Positions 36,700 to 46,342 of a stretch of 64,000 bases of DNA are shown one piece after another. This DNA is from Mesorhizobium sp. Root157. GTDB lineage: Bacteria; Pseudomonadota; Alphaproteobacteria; Rhizobiales; Rhizobiaceae. The notes under the pieces are model-generated. The model saw nothing but the letters and a program-made list of their open reading frames with translations, was not told where the DNA came from and made no database searches. The stretch spans positions 1-64,000 of the forward strand of contig NZ_LMGJ01000001.1 of NCBI RefSeq assembly GCF_001427385.1. The letters are read 5' to 3'. The position numbers and the translations under genes were made by a program. Position 1 is the first letter of the stretch. The number at the start of each line of letters is the position of its first letter.

Positions 36700-37587
36700 A
36701 TGGCCAACCAGCTTCCGCCTCTCGCCGCGATCAGGGTCTTCGAGGCCACCGCCCGCCACCTCAGCTTCACCCGCGCCGCGGAGGAACTGGGCATGACGCA
36801 GGCAGCAGTGAGCTACCAGATCAAGCTGCTGGAAGAACGCGTCGGCGCGCCTTTGTTCCTGCGCAAGCCGCGCCAGATTCTGCTCACGGATGCGGGACGC
36901 CGCCTTGCGCCAGCATCCACCGAGGCATTTGCGCTGCTGAGCGAAGCCTATGCGGCAGCGCGCGGCGGCGCCGAGGGCGTCTTGTGCGTCAGTAGCCTGC
37001 TGACCTTCGCCTCGAACTGGCTGGCCCAGCACCTCGGCTCCTTTCAACTTGCCCACCCTTCGCTGGCGGTCAGGGTCGACACGTCCAACCGGCTGGTGGA
37101 TTTCGCCCGCGAAGACGTGGACATCGCCATACGATCGGGCAGCGGGGTATGGCCGGGCGTCGAGACCCATATGCTGTTCAAGGCCGACTTCACGCCGATG
37201 CTGAGCCCGAAGCTTGCAGCCAGCATCGGCGGCGTGAAGGAACCGGCCGATCTGCTGCGCCTGCCGATCCTCGACCCCGAAGACCGCTGGTGGCGAGACT
37301 GGTTCGCCGCCGCCGGACTGTCTTCCGATGAGCTTGCCAGCCGGCCCGGCACAAGCATGGGCGCCCAGGCTTATGAGGCAAACGCCGCCATTGCCGGTCA
37401 CGGTGTGGCGATCCTGACACGGGAACTGTTCAAGACCGAAGTCGCCGACGGTCGTCTCGTCCAGCCATTCGACCTGGTTGGCGACGACGGCCATGCCTAC
37501 TGGCTGGTCTATCCGACATCCCGGCGCAATGTGCCCAAGATCCGGGCTTTCCGCGATTGGATTTTGACCGAAATCGCCGGCCTTTGA
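36700..37587 (+). CDS. LysR-family regulator (GcvA-like)
   Basis: This 295-residue protein begins MANQLPPLAAIRVFEATARH and has the typical HTH (LSFTRAAEELGMTQAAVSYQI) and substrate-binding domain of the GcvA/AmpR branch. It is next to the DUF1127 gene (divergent) and upstream of a MATE pump. The target is not evident; a regulator of a neighbour is likely. Confidence 0.9.
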   Translation: MANQLPPLAAIRVFEATARHLSFTRAAEELGMTQAAVSYQIKLLEERVGAPLFLRKPRQILLTDAGRRLAPASTEAFALLSEAYAAARGGAEGVLCVSSLLTFASNWLAQHLGSFQLAHPSLAVRVDTSNRLVDFAREDVDIAIRSGSGVWPGVETHMLFKADFTPMLSPKLAASIGGVKEPADLLRLPILDPEDRWWRDWFAAAGLSSDELASRPGTSMGAQAYEANAAIAGHGVAILTRELFKTEVADGRLVQPFDLVGDDGHAYWLVYPTSRRNVPKIRAFRDWILTEIAGL

Positions 37588-37755
37588 ACCGGTGGGACTA
37601 CGCTGGCACAATCGACAAGGCGTGCCGACGACTTGCCCCGAAGGCCAAACTCAGGCAAAAGCCGCGGCTCGGCGTGGGAATTTGCGGCCTTCCGCGCCGG
37701 AAATTGACGGCTTCCGGACTGTTGTCCGACGTGCCGTGACCGGAAAGTGCGAACA

Positions 37756-39162
37756 ATGTCTGCGATCGAAACCGGCGCGCGAGCACCGGAAAATCTCTGG
37801 CGTGACGAGATCAGGGCGACGCTCGCCCTGGCCTGGCCCATGGTGCTGACCAATCTCGGCCAGACCGCGATGACGGCCACCGACGTCATGATGATGGGCA
37901 GGCTGGGGCCGGATACGCTGGCCGCCGGCGCGTTGGGTTCCAATCTCTATTTCATGCCGCTGGTGTTCGGCCTCGGCCTCATGCTCGCCACCTCGCCAAT
38001 GATGGCGACCGAGCTTGGCCGCAAGCACAACTCGGTGCGCGACATTCGCCGCACCGTGCGCCAAGGGTTGTGGCTGGCGGTTCTGATCTCCCTTCCGATC
38101 TGGGTCTTCCTGTGGAATGGCGAGGCAGTGCTGGTGGCGATGGGACAGGACCCTGCCCTGTCGCATCAAGCCGGCGTCTACATGCGCTGGCTGCAGTGGG
38201 CCGTCTTGCCGTTCTACGGCTATATCGTGCTGCGTTCGTTCATTTCGGCGCTGGAGAGGCCCGGCTGGGCGCTGGTGATCGTGTTCCTGGCTGTGGCAGG
38301 CAACGTGCTGCTCAACTGGACGTTCATGTTCGGAAACCTGGGCGCTCCCGCCATGGGTATTGCCGGCTCAGGCTTCGCGACGACCATCTCCAGCCTGCTG
38401 ATGTTTGCAGGCATGTCTCTGGTGATCCTCAAGGAGCGCAAGTTCCGGCGCTACCGGCTGTTCGGCCGTTTCTGGCGTGCGGACTGGCCGCGCTTCAAGG
38501 GGTTGTTGCGGCTCGGCATGCCGATTGCGGGCATCCTCGCCTTTGAGGTGACGATCTTCAACGCAGCCGCCCTGTTCATGGGCTTGATCGACGCCGCTTC
38601 ACTGGCCGCGCACGCCATTGCCATCCAGATCGCGTCGATCTCCTTCATGGTCCCGTTGGGCCTGAACCAGGCGGTGACGGTGCGTGTGGGGCTGGCGCAC
38701 GGGGCCGGCAATCCGGAAGGCGTGAGCCGGGCCGGCTGGACCGCCTTTGTCATGGGCGTCGGCTTCATGGCGCTGATGGGGCTGGTGATGATCCTGCTGC
38801 CGCACATGCTGATCAGCGCCTTCATCGACGTAAGCGATCCGTCCAATGGTCACGTCATCGAACTGGCCGTATCGTTCCTGGCCTTCGCGGCGCTGTTCCA
38901 GATATTCGACGGGGCGCAGGCCGTGGCTGCCGGCATGCTGCGCGGCTTGCACGACACGAAAGTGCCGATGATCTATGCCGCGCTCGGCTATTGGGGGATC
39001 GGCCTGCCGCTCGGCGCATTGCTGGCCTTCCGCTTCGGCTTTGCAGGCGTGGGCATCTGGATGGGCCTGTCGTCAGGCTTGGCGGCGGTTGCCGTGCTGC
39101 TTCTGGCGCGCTGGCTGCGCCGCGACCGGCTGGCGCCGCCGGTCAATTTCAGCCAAGCCTGA
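37756..39162 (+). CDS. MATE-family efflux transporter
   Basis: This 468-residue protein has twelve predicted helices and a repeated two-half organisation. It begins MSAIETGARAPENLW and ends VNFSQA. Features fit NorM-type Na+ or H+ driven multidrug exporters. The C-terminal coding overlaps the nitrilase gene (39149) by 14 bases tail to tail. Substrates are unknown. Confidence 0.9.
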   Translation: MSAIETGARAPENLWRDEIRATLALAWPMVLTNLGQTAMTATDVMMMGRLGPDTLAAGALGSNLYFMPLVFGLGLMLATSPMMATELGRKHNSVRDIRRTVRQGLWLAVLISLPIWVFLWNGEAVLVAMGQDPALSHQAGVYMRWLQWAVLPFYGYIVLRSFISALERPGWALVIVFLAVAGNVLLNWTFMFGNLGAPAMGIAGSGFATTISSLLMFAGMSLVILKERKFRRYRLFGRFWRADWPRFKGLLRLGMPIAGILAFEVTIFNAAALFMGLIDAASLAAHAIAIQIASISFMVPLGLNQAVTVRVGLAHGAGNPEGVSRAGWTAFVMGVGFMALMGLVMILLPHMLISAFIDVSDPSNGHVIELAVSFLAFAALFQIFDGAQAVAAGMLRGLHDTKVPMIYAALGYWGIGLPLGALLAFRFGFAGVGIWMGLSSGLAAVAVLLLARWLRRDRLAPPVNFSQA

Positions 39163-39925
39163 GGTCGGCGAGATACGGGTTCTGCTCGGCCGCTTGCTGG
39201 AAGGCAGCCGGATCGAGGTCGGCGATCTGCAGGTCCTCGCCAGTGCCTCCGGCAGCCGCGAGCAGCGTGCCGTCCGGCGCGGCTATGCCGGAAAGGCCGG
39301 CATAGGCAAAGCGCGCATCCGCGCCGCAATGATTGACATAGGCAACGAAAAGCTGGTTCTCGAACGCCCGCACAGGGATCATCTTGCGGGCAATGAAATC
39401 GGCATGGTCGCTTGCCGGCAAGGCTGTCGGGACCAGCACGACCTGCGCGCCCGCCTTCGCCAGGCGGCGCACATTCTCGGGGAACTCGACATCGTAGCAG
39501 ATCAGCATGCCGAACCTCATGCCGGCATGCTCGAGGATGCGGGCAGACGGTCGCTCAGCGTCAAACAGGCCGCGCTCATAAGGACCGTAAAGGTGCGATT
39601 TGCGATAGACGACCGGCGGCTTGTCGCCATCGACGAACAAGGCGCTGTTATAGACGGTTGCCCCGGCGCGTTCGGCAAAGCCGGCAAGTATGGCGACACC
39701 GGTCTCGCCTGAGACTACGGCGAGGCGCCGCCAACTCGCGCCATCGGGAGCCTCGGCCAGTTCTGCCATGGCTGGACCGGCGCCGTAGCCGGGCAAGGCA
39801 AGTTCCGGCGCAACGAGTAGATTCGCCCCTTGTGTCGCTGCCTTGCGAACCGCGCTTTCAATGCTGGCGAGATTGGCCGCGACATCGCCGGCCTTCGCTT
39901 CCATCTGATAGACCGCCAGCCGCAT
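39149..39925 (-). CDS. Nitrilase-family C-N hydrolase
   Basis: This 258-residue enzyme has the catalytic triad: Glu in APELALPGYG (near residue 44), Lys in YRKSHLYGPYE (near 111) and Cys in LICYDVEFPENVR (near 145). This branch hydrolyses omega-amides or N-carbamyl amines. It starts where the upstream permease stops (1-base overlap) in an agmatinase-polyamine importer operon, so a role on an amide or carbamoyl product of guanidino or polyamine catabolism is plausible. Confidence 0.87.
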   Translation of the reverse strand: MRLAVYQMEAKAGDVAANLASIESAVRKAATQGANLLVAPELALPGYGAGPAMAELAEAPDGASWRRLAVVSGETGVAILAGFAERAGATVYNSALFVDGDKPPVVYRKSHLYGPYERGLFDAERPSARILEHAGMRFGMLICYDVEFPENVRRLAKAGAQVVLVPTALPASDHADFIARKMIPVRAFENQLFVAYVNHCGADARFAYAGLSGIAAPDGTLLAAAGGTGEDLQIADLDPAAFQQAAEQNPYLADLRLG

Positions 39926-40722
39926 CAGTTGCCGTCCGAACCCATGGCGCCGAGCAGACGCCTGATGTCGCCAAAGCGCGCGATCGAGCCGAACACGAGC
40001 GCGGCCACGGCGACGAAGAAGACGGAAACCGAGGCCATGGTCGGCGTGTAGCCGTAGCGCAAGGCGTTGAATATCTTGATCGGCAGCGTTTCGGTGGTGA
40101 AGCCGATGGTCATGTAGGCGACGATGTATTCGTTGAGCGAGAGCACGAAGGCGAAGGCGTAGCCCGACACCAGGTAAGGCAGGATCAGCGGCAGCACCAC
40201 GGTCTTGAGCACCGTGCGGTCGTCCGCTCCCATCGTCGCCGCGGCCTCGACCAGCGAGCGGTCGATGGAGGCAAAGCCGAGAGACAGCGTCACCAAAGGC
40301 AGGGTCACGAAGAAAATGGCGTGACTGACGATGGCCGTAAAGAACTGGCCGAACAGGCCGACGGTCGCCCAGAAAGTGAGGAAGCCGAGCGCGGTGATGA
40401 CGGGCGGCAGGATGAAGGGGGCAAGGCCGAGGACCTGGAAGATGTTGGCCCATGGCGCGATCCGCCGCCACAGGAACCAGGCCAGGGGCAAGGCGATGGC
40501 AACCGCGATGGCCGCGGAACATACGGCGAGCGTGACCGAATGGATAAGCGCCAGACGCCATTCCGGATCCGTGAATATCTGGCCATACCAGGACATGGAA
40601 AAACCGCGCGGGGGAAAGGTCAGTTCCTGCTTTTCGTTGATCGAGACGCCGGCAACGACAATGAGCGGCGCCGCCAGAAACAGCGCCACGAGCGTGAAAT
40701 AAAAGCGGCGCAAAGCGGTCAC
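39925..40722 (-). CDS. ABC permease (PotC type)
   Basis: This 265-residue inner-membrane protein has about six helices and the EAA loop (LVEAAATMGADDRTVLKTVVLP). It pairs with the permease at 40719-41573, overlapping its end by 4 bases, to form the channel of the polyamine-type importer. Confidence 0.9.
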   Translation of the reverse strand: MTALRRFYFTLVALFLAAPLIVVAGVSINEKQELTFPPRGFSMSWYGQIFTDPEWRLALIHSVTLAVCSAAIAVAIALPLAWFLWRRIAPWANIFQVLGLAPFILPPVITALGFLTFWATVGLFGQFFTAIVSHAIFFVTLPLVTLSLGFASIDRSLVEAAATMGADDRTVLKTVVLPLILPYLVSGYAFAFVLSLNEYIVAYMTIGFTTETLPIKIFNALRYGYTPTMASVSVFFVAVAALVFGSIARFGDIRRLLGAMGSDGN

Positions 40723-41573
40723 AGCGCATTCTCCTTACGCCCGACGAGAAGCATCATGCCGACCAGCGCCAGCGAAATCAGCACCAGGAACACCGCCATT
40801 GCCGCCGCAAACGGCATGTTGGACTGGTAGATCGCCTGGTCGGTGATCAGCACCGACAGCGTCCAATGCTGGGGGCGTCCGAGGATTTGCGGCAGGAGGT
40901 AGGAGCCGAGCGCAAAGACGAAGACCATGATCAGCGTCGCCACTATGGTGTTGCGCAAGGCTGGCGTGACGACATTGAAGAAGGCGAGCAGCGGCGAGGC
41001 CCCAAGGGTGCGCGCAGCCTCCAGCAAGGTCGGATCGAGACGCACAAGCGCAGGGTAAAGCACGAGGATCGTATAGGGCAACGCCTGGTAGACCATGCCG
41101 GTCAGCACCGCGCCGAAGCTGGGCAGCAGCGCGACCGGTTGCTCCATCAGGCCCAGCGCAACGAACAGGTTGGTGATGCCGGCGGTGCGTGAAAACAGCG
41201 TCGACCAGGCAAAGCCGATGATGACCTCGGATAGCGACAGAACCGAAAGCAGGCCGACCAGCCACAGCGTCTGCACGCGGCGGGGGCACCGGGTCAAAAG
41301 GTAGGTGAAGGGGAAGGCGATTGCCACGCAACAGAGCGCCACGATGATGGCAAGCACCAGCGAAAAGCCCAGGACCGAGCCGAAGAAAACCGACAGGAAG
41401 CGGGCGTAATTGTCGATGACGAAGTCGGGTGTGTAGAAGCCGGCAGGGTCGCGCTTGAAAAAACTCACCACGATCATCGTCGAGAACGGCACGACGAAGA
41501 AAATCACCAGCATGAAGCCGGGGAAGAAAAGCGGCGTGTAGTCGGCTACGGTTTTGGGTGCTTCGCGCCTCAT
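40719..41573 (-). CDS. ABC permease (PotB type)
   Basis: This 284-residue inner-membrane protein has six or so helices and an EAA loop (LLEAARTLGASPLLAFFNVV). It overlaps the ATPase gene by 4 bases and precedes the PotC-type permease. Confidence 0.9.
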   Translation of the reverse strand: MRREAPKTVADYTPLFFPGFMLVIFFVVPFSTMIVVSFFKRDPAGFYTPDFVIDNYARFLSVFFGSVLGFSLVLAIIVALCCVAIAFPFTYLLTRCPRRVQTLWLVGLLSVLSLSEVIIGFAWSTLFSRTAGITNLFVALGLMEQPVALLPSFGAVLTGMVYQALPYTILVLYPALVRLDPTLLEAARTLGASPLLAFFNVVTPALRNTIVATLIMVFVFALGSYLLPQILGRPQHWTLSVLITDQAIYQSNMPFAAAMAVFLVLISLALVGMMLLVGRKENAL

Positions 41574-42604
41574 GGCTTGAGTACCACGCAGCTTTCCGGC
41601 GGCAGGACGATTCCGACGCTCTGCCCGACGCTGACATTGGGCCGCTCGCGCGGCGTCGCAACGGCGATGATGGTGGTGCCGCCGACATCGACGAAGGTTT
41701 CGATGGTACCGCCGAGATCGCGCACGAAGCTGACGGTGCCGGTAAGCGCGCCGCTGCGGGGCGCCGCGACGCCGACGTCCTCCGGGCGAATGGAGAGCGA
41801 AGCCTTGCTCATGCCGGCGGGTAGGGAAAGACCGGCAACGGCGGTGAGAACGGTCGCGCGGCCGGCGCCGTCGGTTTCGATCGGCAACAGATTGGTGATG
41901 CCGATGAAGTCGGCAACGAAGGCGTCCGCCGGCTTGCGATAAATTTCGATCGGCGGCGCTGCCTGCAGGATCTTGCCCTTGCCCATGACGACGACGAGGT
42001 CGGCCATGGTCATGGCTTCGCGCTGGTCGTGGGTGACGACGATGGTGGTGATACCGAGCCGCTGCTGCAACTGGCGCAGTTCCACCTGCATGTCCTCGCG
42101 CAGTTTGGCGTCGAGTGCCGAAAGCGGTTCGTCGAGCAGGAACAATTTTGGCGAAAGGGCGAGCGCGCGGGCAATGGCGACGCGCTGGCGCTGACCGCCG
42201 GAAAGCTTGGCGACAGGACGGTCGGCAAAGTCCGGCAGATGGATCAGCGCCAAAAGGTCCTCGACGCGCTTGCGCTGCTCTTCTTTGGGCTTGCCGCGAA
42301 TGCGCAACGCGTAGGCGATGTTGTCGCCGACGGAAAGATGCGGGAACAGGGCGAGCGACTGGAACACCATGCCGAGATTGCGCTTATGCGTCGGCAAGGC
42401 CGTGATGTCGTCGCCGTCCAACACGATGGCGCCACCGGTCGGCTCCTCAAGCCCGGCGATCATCCTGAGCAAGGTCGTCTTGCCGCAGCCGGACGGGCCA
42501 AGCAGGCAAACGAAAGTGCCGTGCGGGACCGTCAGGTTGACGTTGTCGACCGCGGAAAAGTCGCCGAACTTCTTGGTGATGTCGTTGATGGCAAGACCGG
42601 ACAT
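41570..42604 (-). CDS. ABC ATPase (PotA type)
   Basis: This 344-residue ATPase has Walker A GPSGCGKTT, signature LSGGQRQRVAIARAL, Walker B LFLLDEPLSALD and a TOBE domain. I chose ATG 42604 (MSGLAINDI), preceded by AGGAG, rejecting an upstream open frame through a repeat. It energises the adjacent permease pair. Confidence 0.92.
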   Translation of the reverse strand: MSGLAINDITKKFGDFSAVDNVNLTVPHGTFVCLLGPSGCGKTTLLRMIAGLEEPTGGAIVLDGDDITALPTHKRNLGMVFQSLALFPHLSVGDNIAYALRIRGKPKEEQRKRVEDLLALIHLPDFADRPVAKLSGGQRQRVAIARALALSPKLFLLDEPLSALDAKLREDMQVELRQLQQRLGITTIVVTHDQREAMTMADLVVVMGKGKILQAAPPIEIYRKPADAFVADFIGITNLLPIETDGAGRATVLTAVAGLSLPAGMSKASLSIRPEDVGVAAPRSGALTGTVSFVRDLGGTIETFVDVGGTTIIAVATPRERPNVSVGQSVGIVLPPESCVVLKP

Positions 42605-42650
42605 GGGAACTCCTGCAAAGACGGCTGACCGCAAGGGCACCGCGCTTACC

Positions 42651-42799
42651 CCCTTGCGAGGGAGAGTTGGGGAGTGAACCGTATCAGCAATCTGTGGACC
42701 GGGGCCAAGGGAGAAGAAAGTATCCAGCGATACTTCTTCACCCTCACTGCCTCGCGGCTTTTGCGCTGCGCGGTTCATCTTCCGAGCCTCCCGCAAGGG
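42651..42799. repeat. Intergenic element with inverted ends and a central stem-loop
   Basis: CCCTTGCGAGGGAG (42651-42664) and CCTCCCGCAAGGG (42787-42799) are near-inverted ends. Inside, GAAGA-AGTATC and GATACT-TCTTC form an 11-bp stem with one bulge (42713-42739). It separates the binding-protein gene from the ATPase gene in the operon. Such structures can stabilise the upstream mRNA part and raise binding-protein levels. It resembles rhizobial mosaic repeats in style. Confidence 0.6.
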
Positions 42800-42815
42800 A
42801 GATGTGGCAGCGCCG

Positions 42816-43904
42816 TCAACCGACGATCAATTCGGTCCACTTCTGGTTGATCCAGTCCGCTTTGGACGTATAAAGATCATAGCGCGGAATGATCGGCTCG
42901 ATGTCCGCCGACACCGCTGCAAACTCCTCCGGCTTAAGGTCGAGAACCTCCTTCTTCAGCGTCGGAGCCGTGCCCACCTTGCGCGACATCAGGCCCTGGA
43001 TCGCCGGCTGGCTCATATAGTCGATGAAGGCGTGGGCTTCATCGACCTTGGTCGAGGCGCGCGACAGGGCCCAGTTGCCGGAATCCTGAATGCCGCCTTC
43101 CTTGGGGAAGGTCGAGCGGACAGGGAAGCCGTCGGCCGCCGCGAGGCCGGTGACGTCGTGGTAATACTGGCCCATCGGGATTTCGCCCGACTTCAATGCC
43201 TGCTCGAACTGAGCCTCGTCGCGGTACCACAAACGCACATTCGGCTTGACTTCCGCCAGTTTCTCGAAGGCCTTGTTGAGCCCGTCTTCTGTGTCCAGCG
43301 CATTGGTGCCGCCCATGAAGGTCTTGGCCGTGACCTCGAGCAGGAAGGAATTGGACGCCAGCGCGAGCAGGCCGAGCTTGTCCTTGTTCGCCGGATCCCA
43401 CAGGGCTGCCCAGGAGGTCGGCGCCTCCTTGTAGGTGTCGGTGTTGGTGACCAGCGTAATATACCAGGCCACGGCTCCAATGCCGGCAACGCGCCCGTCC
43501 GGATACTTGTTGATGAAGCGGTCGAGCAGGTCGCCATAATGCTTGAACTTGGACGTATCGAGCGGCTGCCAAAGCTCGGTCGACTGGCCCTTCAGCGTCG
43601 ATGTCTGCGACATCATCGAAAGGTCGGCCGGCGCCTGTCCCGCCTTGGCGGCCTGTTCGAGTTGAACCAGCCACGCCTCGCCGGTCGGTTCTGCCACCGA
43701 TTCCACCGCAATGCCGGTCGCCTTGGTGAATTCGGGGAAAATGTGCTCGTCGAACGACTTCTTGAAGTAGCCGCCATAGACGCCGACCTTCAGCGATTTG
43801 TCCTGCGCGCGCAGCACCGCCGGCATGGCGAGCAAGCCGGCGGCGGCCACGCCTGCGCCGAGCACCGTGCGTCGGGTGAACCTGTTGTTTGTGAAATCAG
43901 TCAT
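42816..43904 (-). CDS. Polyamine-type periplasmic binding protein, Tat-exported
   Basis: This 362-residue protein has a twin-arginine signal (RRTVLGAGVAAAGLL, cleavage near LRAQ) and a PotD/PotF-like fold (LKVGVYGGYFKKSFDEHIFPEFTKA, shortened). It is the substrate receptor of the adjacent importer and is separated from the ATPase by a structured repeat. Agmatinase lies 77 bases upstream. Confidence 0.9.
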   Translation of the reverse strand: MTDFTNNRFTRRTVLGAGVAAAGLLAMPAVLRAQDKSLKVGVYGGYFKKSFDEHIFPEFTKATGIAVESVAEPTGEAWLVQLEQAAKAGQAPADLSMMSQTSTLKGQSTELWQPLDTSKFKHYGDLLDRFINKYPDGRVAGIGAVAWYITLVTNTDTYKEAPTSWAALWDPANKDKLGLLALASNSFLLEVTAKTFMGGTNALDTEDGLNKAFEKLAEVKPNVRLWYRDEAQFEQALKSGEIPMGQYYHDVTGLAAADGFPVRSTFPKEGGIQDSGNWALSRASTKVDEAHAFIDYMSQPAIQGLMSRKVGTAPTLKKEVLDLKPEEFAAVSADIEPIIPRYDLYTSKADWINQKWTELIVG

Positions 43905-43981
43905 GGTCGTCTCCCTTGTTCCGGCTTGGCCGAGTTCCCTTGTTATACGAATTCTACGCCTTTTCGATCACGCTGTCTTTG

Positions 43982-45040
43982 TCACCGACCGCCTTGCAGG
44001 GCCGGGCTGAACACCATCAGGCTCAGAATCTCGAACAGCACCTGCGCGCCCGCATGAGCGGTATTGGTGGTCGCGTCATATTGCGGCGCGACCTCGACCA
44101 CGTCGCCGCCGACGAGGTTCACGCCCTTCAGGCCGCGCAGGATCTCCAGCACCTCGCGCGTGGTGAGCCCCCCCACCTCCGGCGTTCCCGTGCCGGGCGC
44201 GAAGGAAGGATCGAGGCTGTCGATGTCGAAGGAAAGATAGGTCGGGCCGTCGCCGACGATCTTCCTTGCACGCTCGATCACGGCTGGAATACCGAGGCCG
44301 GTGACTTCCTCGGCATGGATGACGGTCATGCCGGATTCGTAAGTGAATTCCCACAGATATTCCGACGAGCCGCGAATGCCGATCTGGATGGTGCGGGTCG
44401 GGTCGAGCACGCCGTCCAGCACCGCGTTGCGGAACGGACCGCCATGGTGGAACTTGGTCAGATCGTAGGCGCCGCCGGTGTCGCAATGGGCGTCGATATG
44501 GATCATGCCGACCGGCCGGTTCTTGCCGACCGCCTTGAGGATCGGGTGGCTGACGGAATGGTCGCCGCCGACCGACAACGGGATGACGCCGGCATCGACA
44601 ACCTGGTTGATGCGCTTTTCGATGTCGTCATGGCTGAGTTCGAGCCGGTAGCGACTCTGGAACGGAACGTCGCCGATGTCGGCGACCTTCAGTTCATAGG
44701 TGGGCGCGCAATCGAGCACGTGGTTGTAGGGGCCGATGCGCTCGATGGACCGCAGGGCGCGCGGCCCGAAGCGCGAGCCGGTGCGATTGGTCACGCCGAG
44801 GTCCATCGGGATGCCGATCATCGCGACCTGAAGGTCGCCGAAATCCGGATTTTCCACCGAGATTTCACGGTAAGGGGCGTCAAGAAGGGTCGGCATGCCC
44901 GCATAGGGCGCTACCCGCGTGCCGCTCTTGGAAAAGATCTTGTCGGCGACGCGGCGGAACTTCGGGTCGAACAATTCGCCGCCGTGTGCCTCGCCATATT
45001 TGGCGCGCAGCGCATCGAGCTTTGATTGATTGAAGCCCAT
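43982..45040 (-). CDS. Agmatinase / guanidino-acid ureohydrolase
   Basis: This 352-residue manganese enzyme has the ureohydrolase motifs GGDHSVSHP (near residue 153), HIDAHCDTG and SFDIDSLDPSFAPGTGTPEVGG (in part), with metal-binding His and Asp residues. The start is ATG 45040 after an AGGGAGGAGA site; a longer upstream frame was rejected. It releases urea from agmatine or a guanidino acid such as 4-guanidinobutyrate; the exact substrate is uncertain. It opens the importer operon and is divergent from a LysR gene. Confidence 0.9.
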   Translation of the reverse strand: MGFNQSKLDALRAKYGEAHGGELFDPKFRRVADKIFSKSGTRVAPYAGMPTLLDAPYREISVENPDFGDLQVAMIGIPMDLGVTNRTGSRFGPRALRSIERIGPYNHVLDCAPTYELKVADIGDVPFQSRYRLELSHDDIEKRINQVVDAGVIPLSVGGDHSVSHPILKAVGKNRPVGMIHIDAHCDTGGAYDLTKFHHGGPFRNAVLDGVLDPTRTIQIGIRGSSEYLWEFTYESGMTVIHAEEVTGLGIPAVIERARKIVGDGPTYLSFDIDSLDPSFAPGTGTPEVGGLTTREVLEILRGLKGVNLVGGDVVEVAPQYDATTNTAHAGAQVLFEILSLMVFSPALQGGR

Positions 45041-45228
45041 CTTCGCATCTCCTCCCTGAGACACGGCATGCACGAACCCGCGTGGAAGGCATTGGCAGCC
45101 TTCGATGCCGTATTGTCCGATGATCGTGCGATTGTCGGAGAGGGCGAATGGAAAATCAATTGATATTGTTATAGGTGATGTTGTGAGAAAAACTAACAAA
45201 TAGAGAATTGCGGCGAGGGATTGAAACG

Positions 45229-46200
45229 ATGGCGAAGCGATTGCCTCCCCTAAATCCTCTTCGTGCCTTCGAAGCCACGGCCCGCCACTCCTCGCTGACC
45301 AAGGCGGCGGGTGAACTCCACGTGACGCATGGAGCGATCAGCCACCAGATCAAGGCGCTGGAACAGTCGCTCGGCGTCAAATTGTTCGAGCGGGCGGGCC
45401 AGCGCCTCAAGCTCACCCCACACGGCGCCGAACTCCTGCCGGCGATCTCCAATGCCTTTGACGGGATAGCTGCCGCAACGCAGCGCCTGACAAGGCCGGC
45501 CAGCACCGGCACGCTGTCGCTTTCCTGCGTGCCCGCGCTGCTGTCGCTGTGGGTGATCCCGCGCCTTGGCAGCTTCACGTCGCAATATCCGGACATCCGG
45601 CTGACGCTGAACGGCTCCAACGATGCGCAGGACATCCGTTCGCCCGACATCGACCTGTGCCTGCATTACGGCAACGGCGGTTGGAGCGACTGCTGGCTGC
45701 GCAAATGGTCAGGCCTCGAACTGTTTCCGGTGGTCAGCCCGACGCTGATCAACACCCGCCCGCTGCGCACCATCCGCGACCTCGCCAACCACGTTATCCT
45801 GCATGGCGACGACGGTCGCGAATGGCACACATGGCTGGCCGCAGCCGACGCGCTGGATCTGGGGCGCGGCCGACGGCAGCATTTCAGCGACGCCCATCTT
45901 TCGATAGGTGCTGCCTTGCATGGAAACGGCGTGGCGCTCGGCGACACGGTGACGGCAAGCGATTTGTTGGCGCGCGGGCAATTGGTGGCGCCGTTCGGGC
46001 TGTCGGTGCCGGCGGTCGACGACTTCTACGTGATCTGCCGCAACGAAATGCGCTCCGCTCCGATCGTACAGGTTTTCATCGACTGGCTGTTCGCCGAAAA
46101 GGGGGAAGCCGACGACAGGCCGACAGCAACGGTGGCGGCGCGCGCCGGCATGCGCCGCAAGCGGCAGGTCTCGAAGCCCGGCCAGCAAGCCAAGTCCTGA
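45229..46200 (+). CDS. LysR-family regulator (GcvA-like) of the agmatinase operon
   Basis: This 323-residue protein (MAKRLPPLNPLRAF) has an N-terminal HTH (SSLTKAAGELHVTHGAISHQI) and an effector domain. It lies divergently across 188 bases from the ureohydrolase operon, so it probably controls it. The C-terminal tail is basic and Ala-rich (RAGMRRKRQVSK). Confidence 0.88.
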   Translation: MAKRLPPLNPLRAFEATARHSSLTKAAGELHVTHGAISHQIKALEQSLGVKLFERAGQRLKLTPHGAELLPAISNAFDGIAAATQRLTRPASTGTLSLSCVPALLSLWVIPRLGSFTSQYPDIRLTLNGSNDAQDIRSPDIDLCLHYGNGGWSDCWLRKWSGLELFPVVSPTLINTRPLRTIRDLANHVILHGDDGREWHTWLAAADALDLGRGRRQHFSDAHLSIGAALHGNGVALGDTVTASDLLARGQLVAPFGLSVPAVDDFYVICRNEMRSAPIVQVFIDWLFAEKGEADDRPTATVAARAGMRRKRQVSKPGQQAKS

Positions 46201-46342
46201 GCCTGATGACGACCTAAGTCGTTGCGGTTGCACGCCGTTCTTTTTATCGGGCCAAGCCGAAAGCGGGCAGCGCTTTGGAAAAATCGATGCTATGAGGCTG
46301 ATGGGCGGACCCTGTTCCGAGCAGCGAAGGCAACCTTGACTC

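Noticed and set aside
39149-40729. 526-residue fusion of a His/Arg-rich domain with the nitrilase
   Set aside because: The extra N-terminal part is the permease read in another frame; the true nitrilase start is ATG 39925 coupled to the permease stop.
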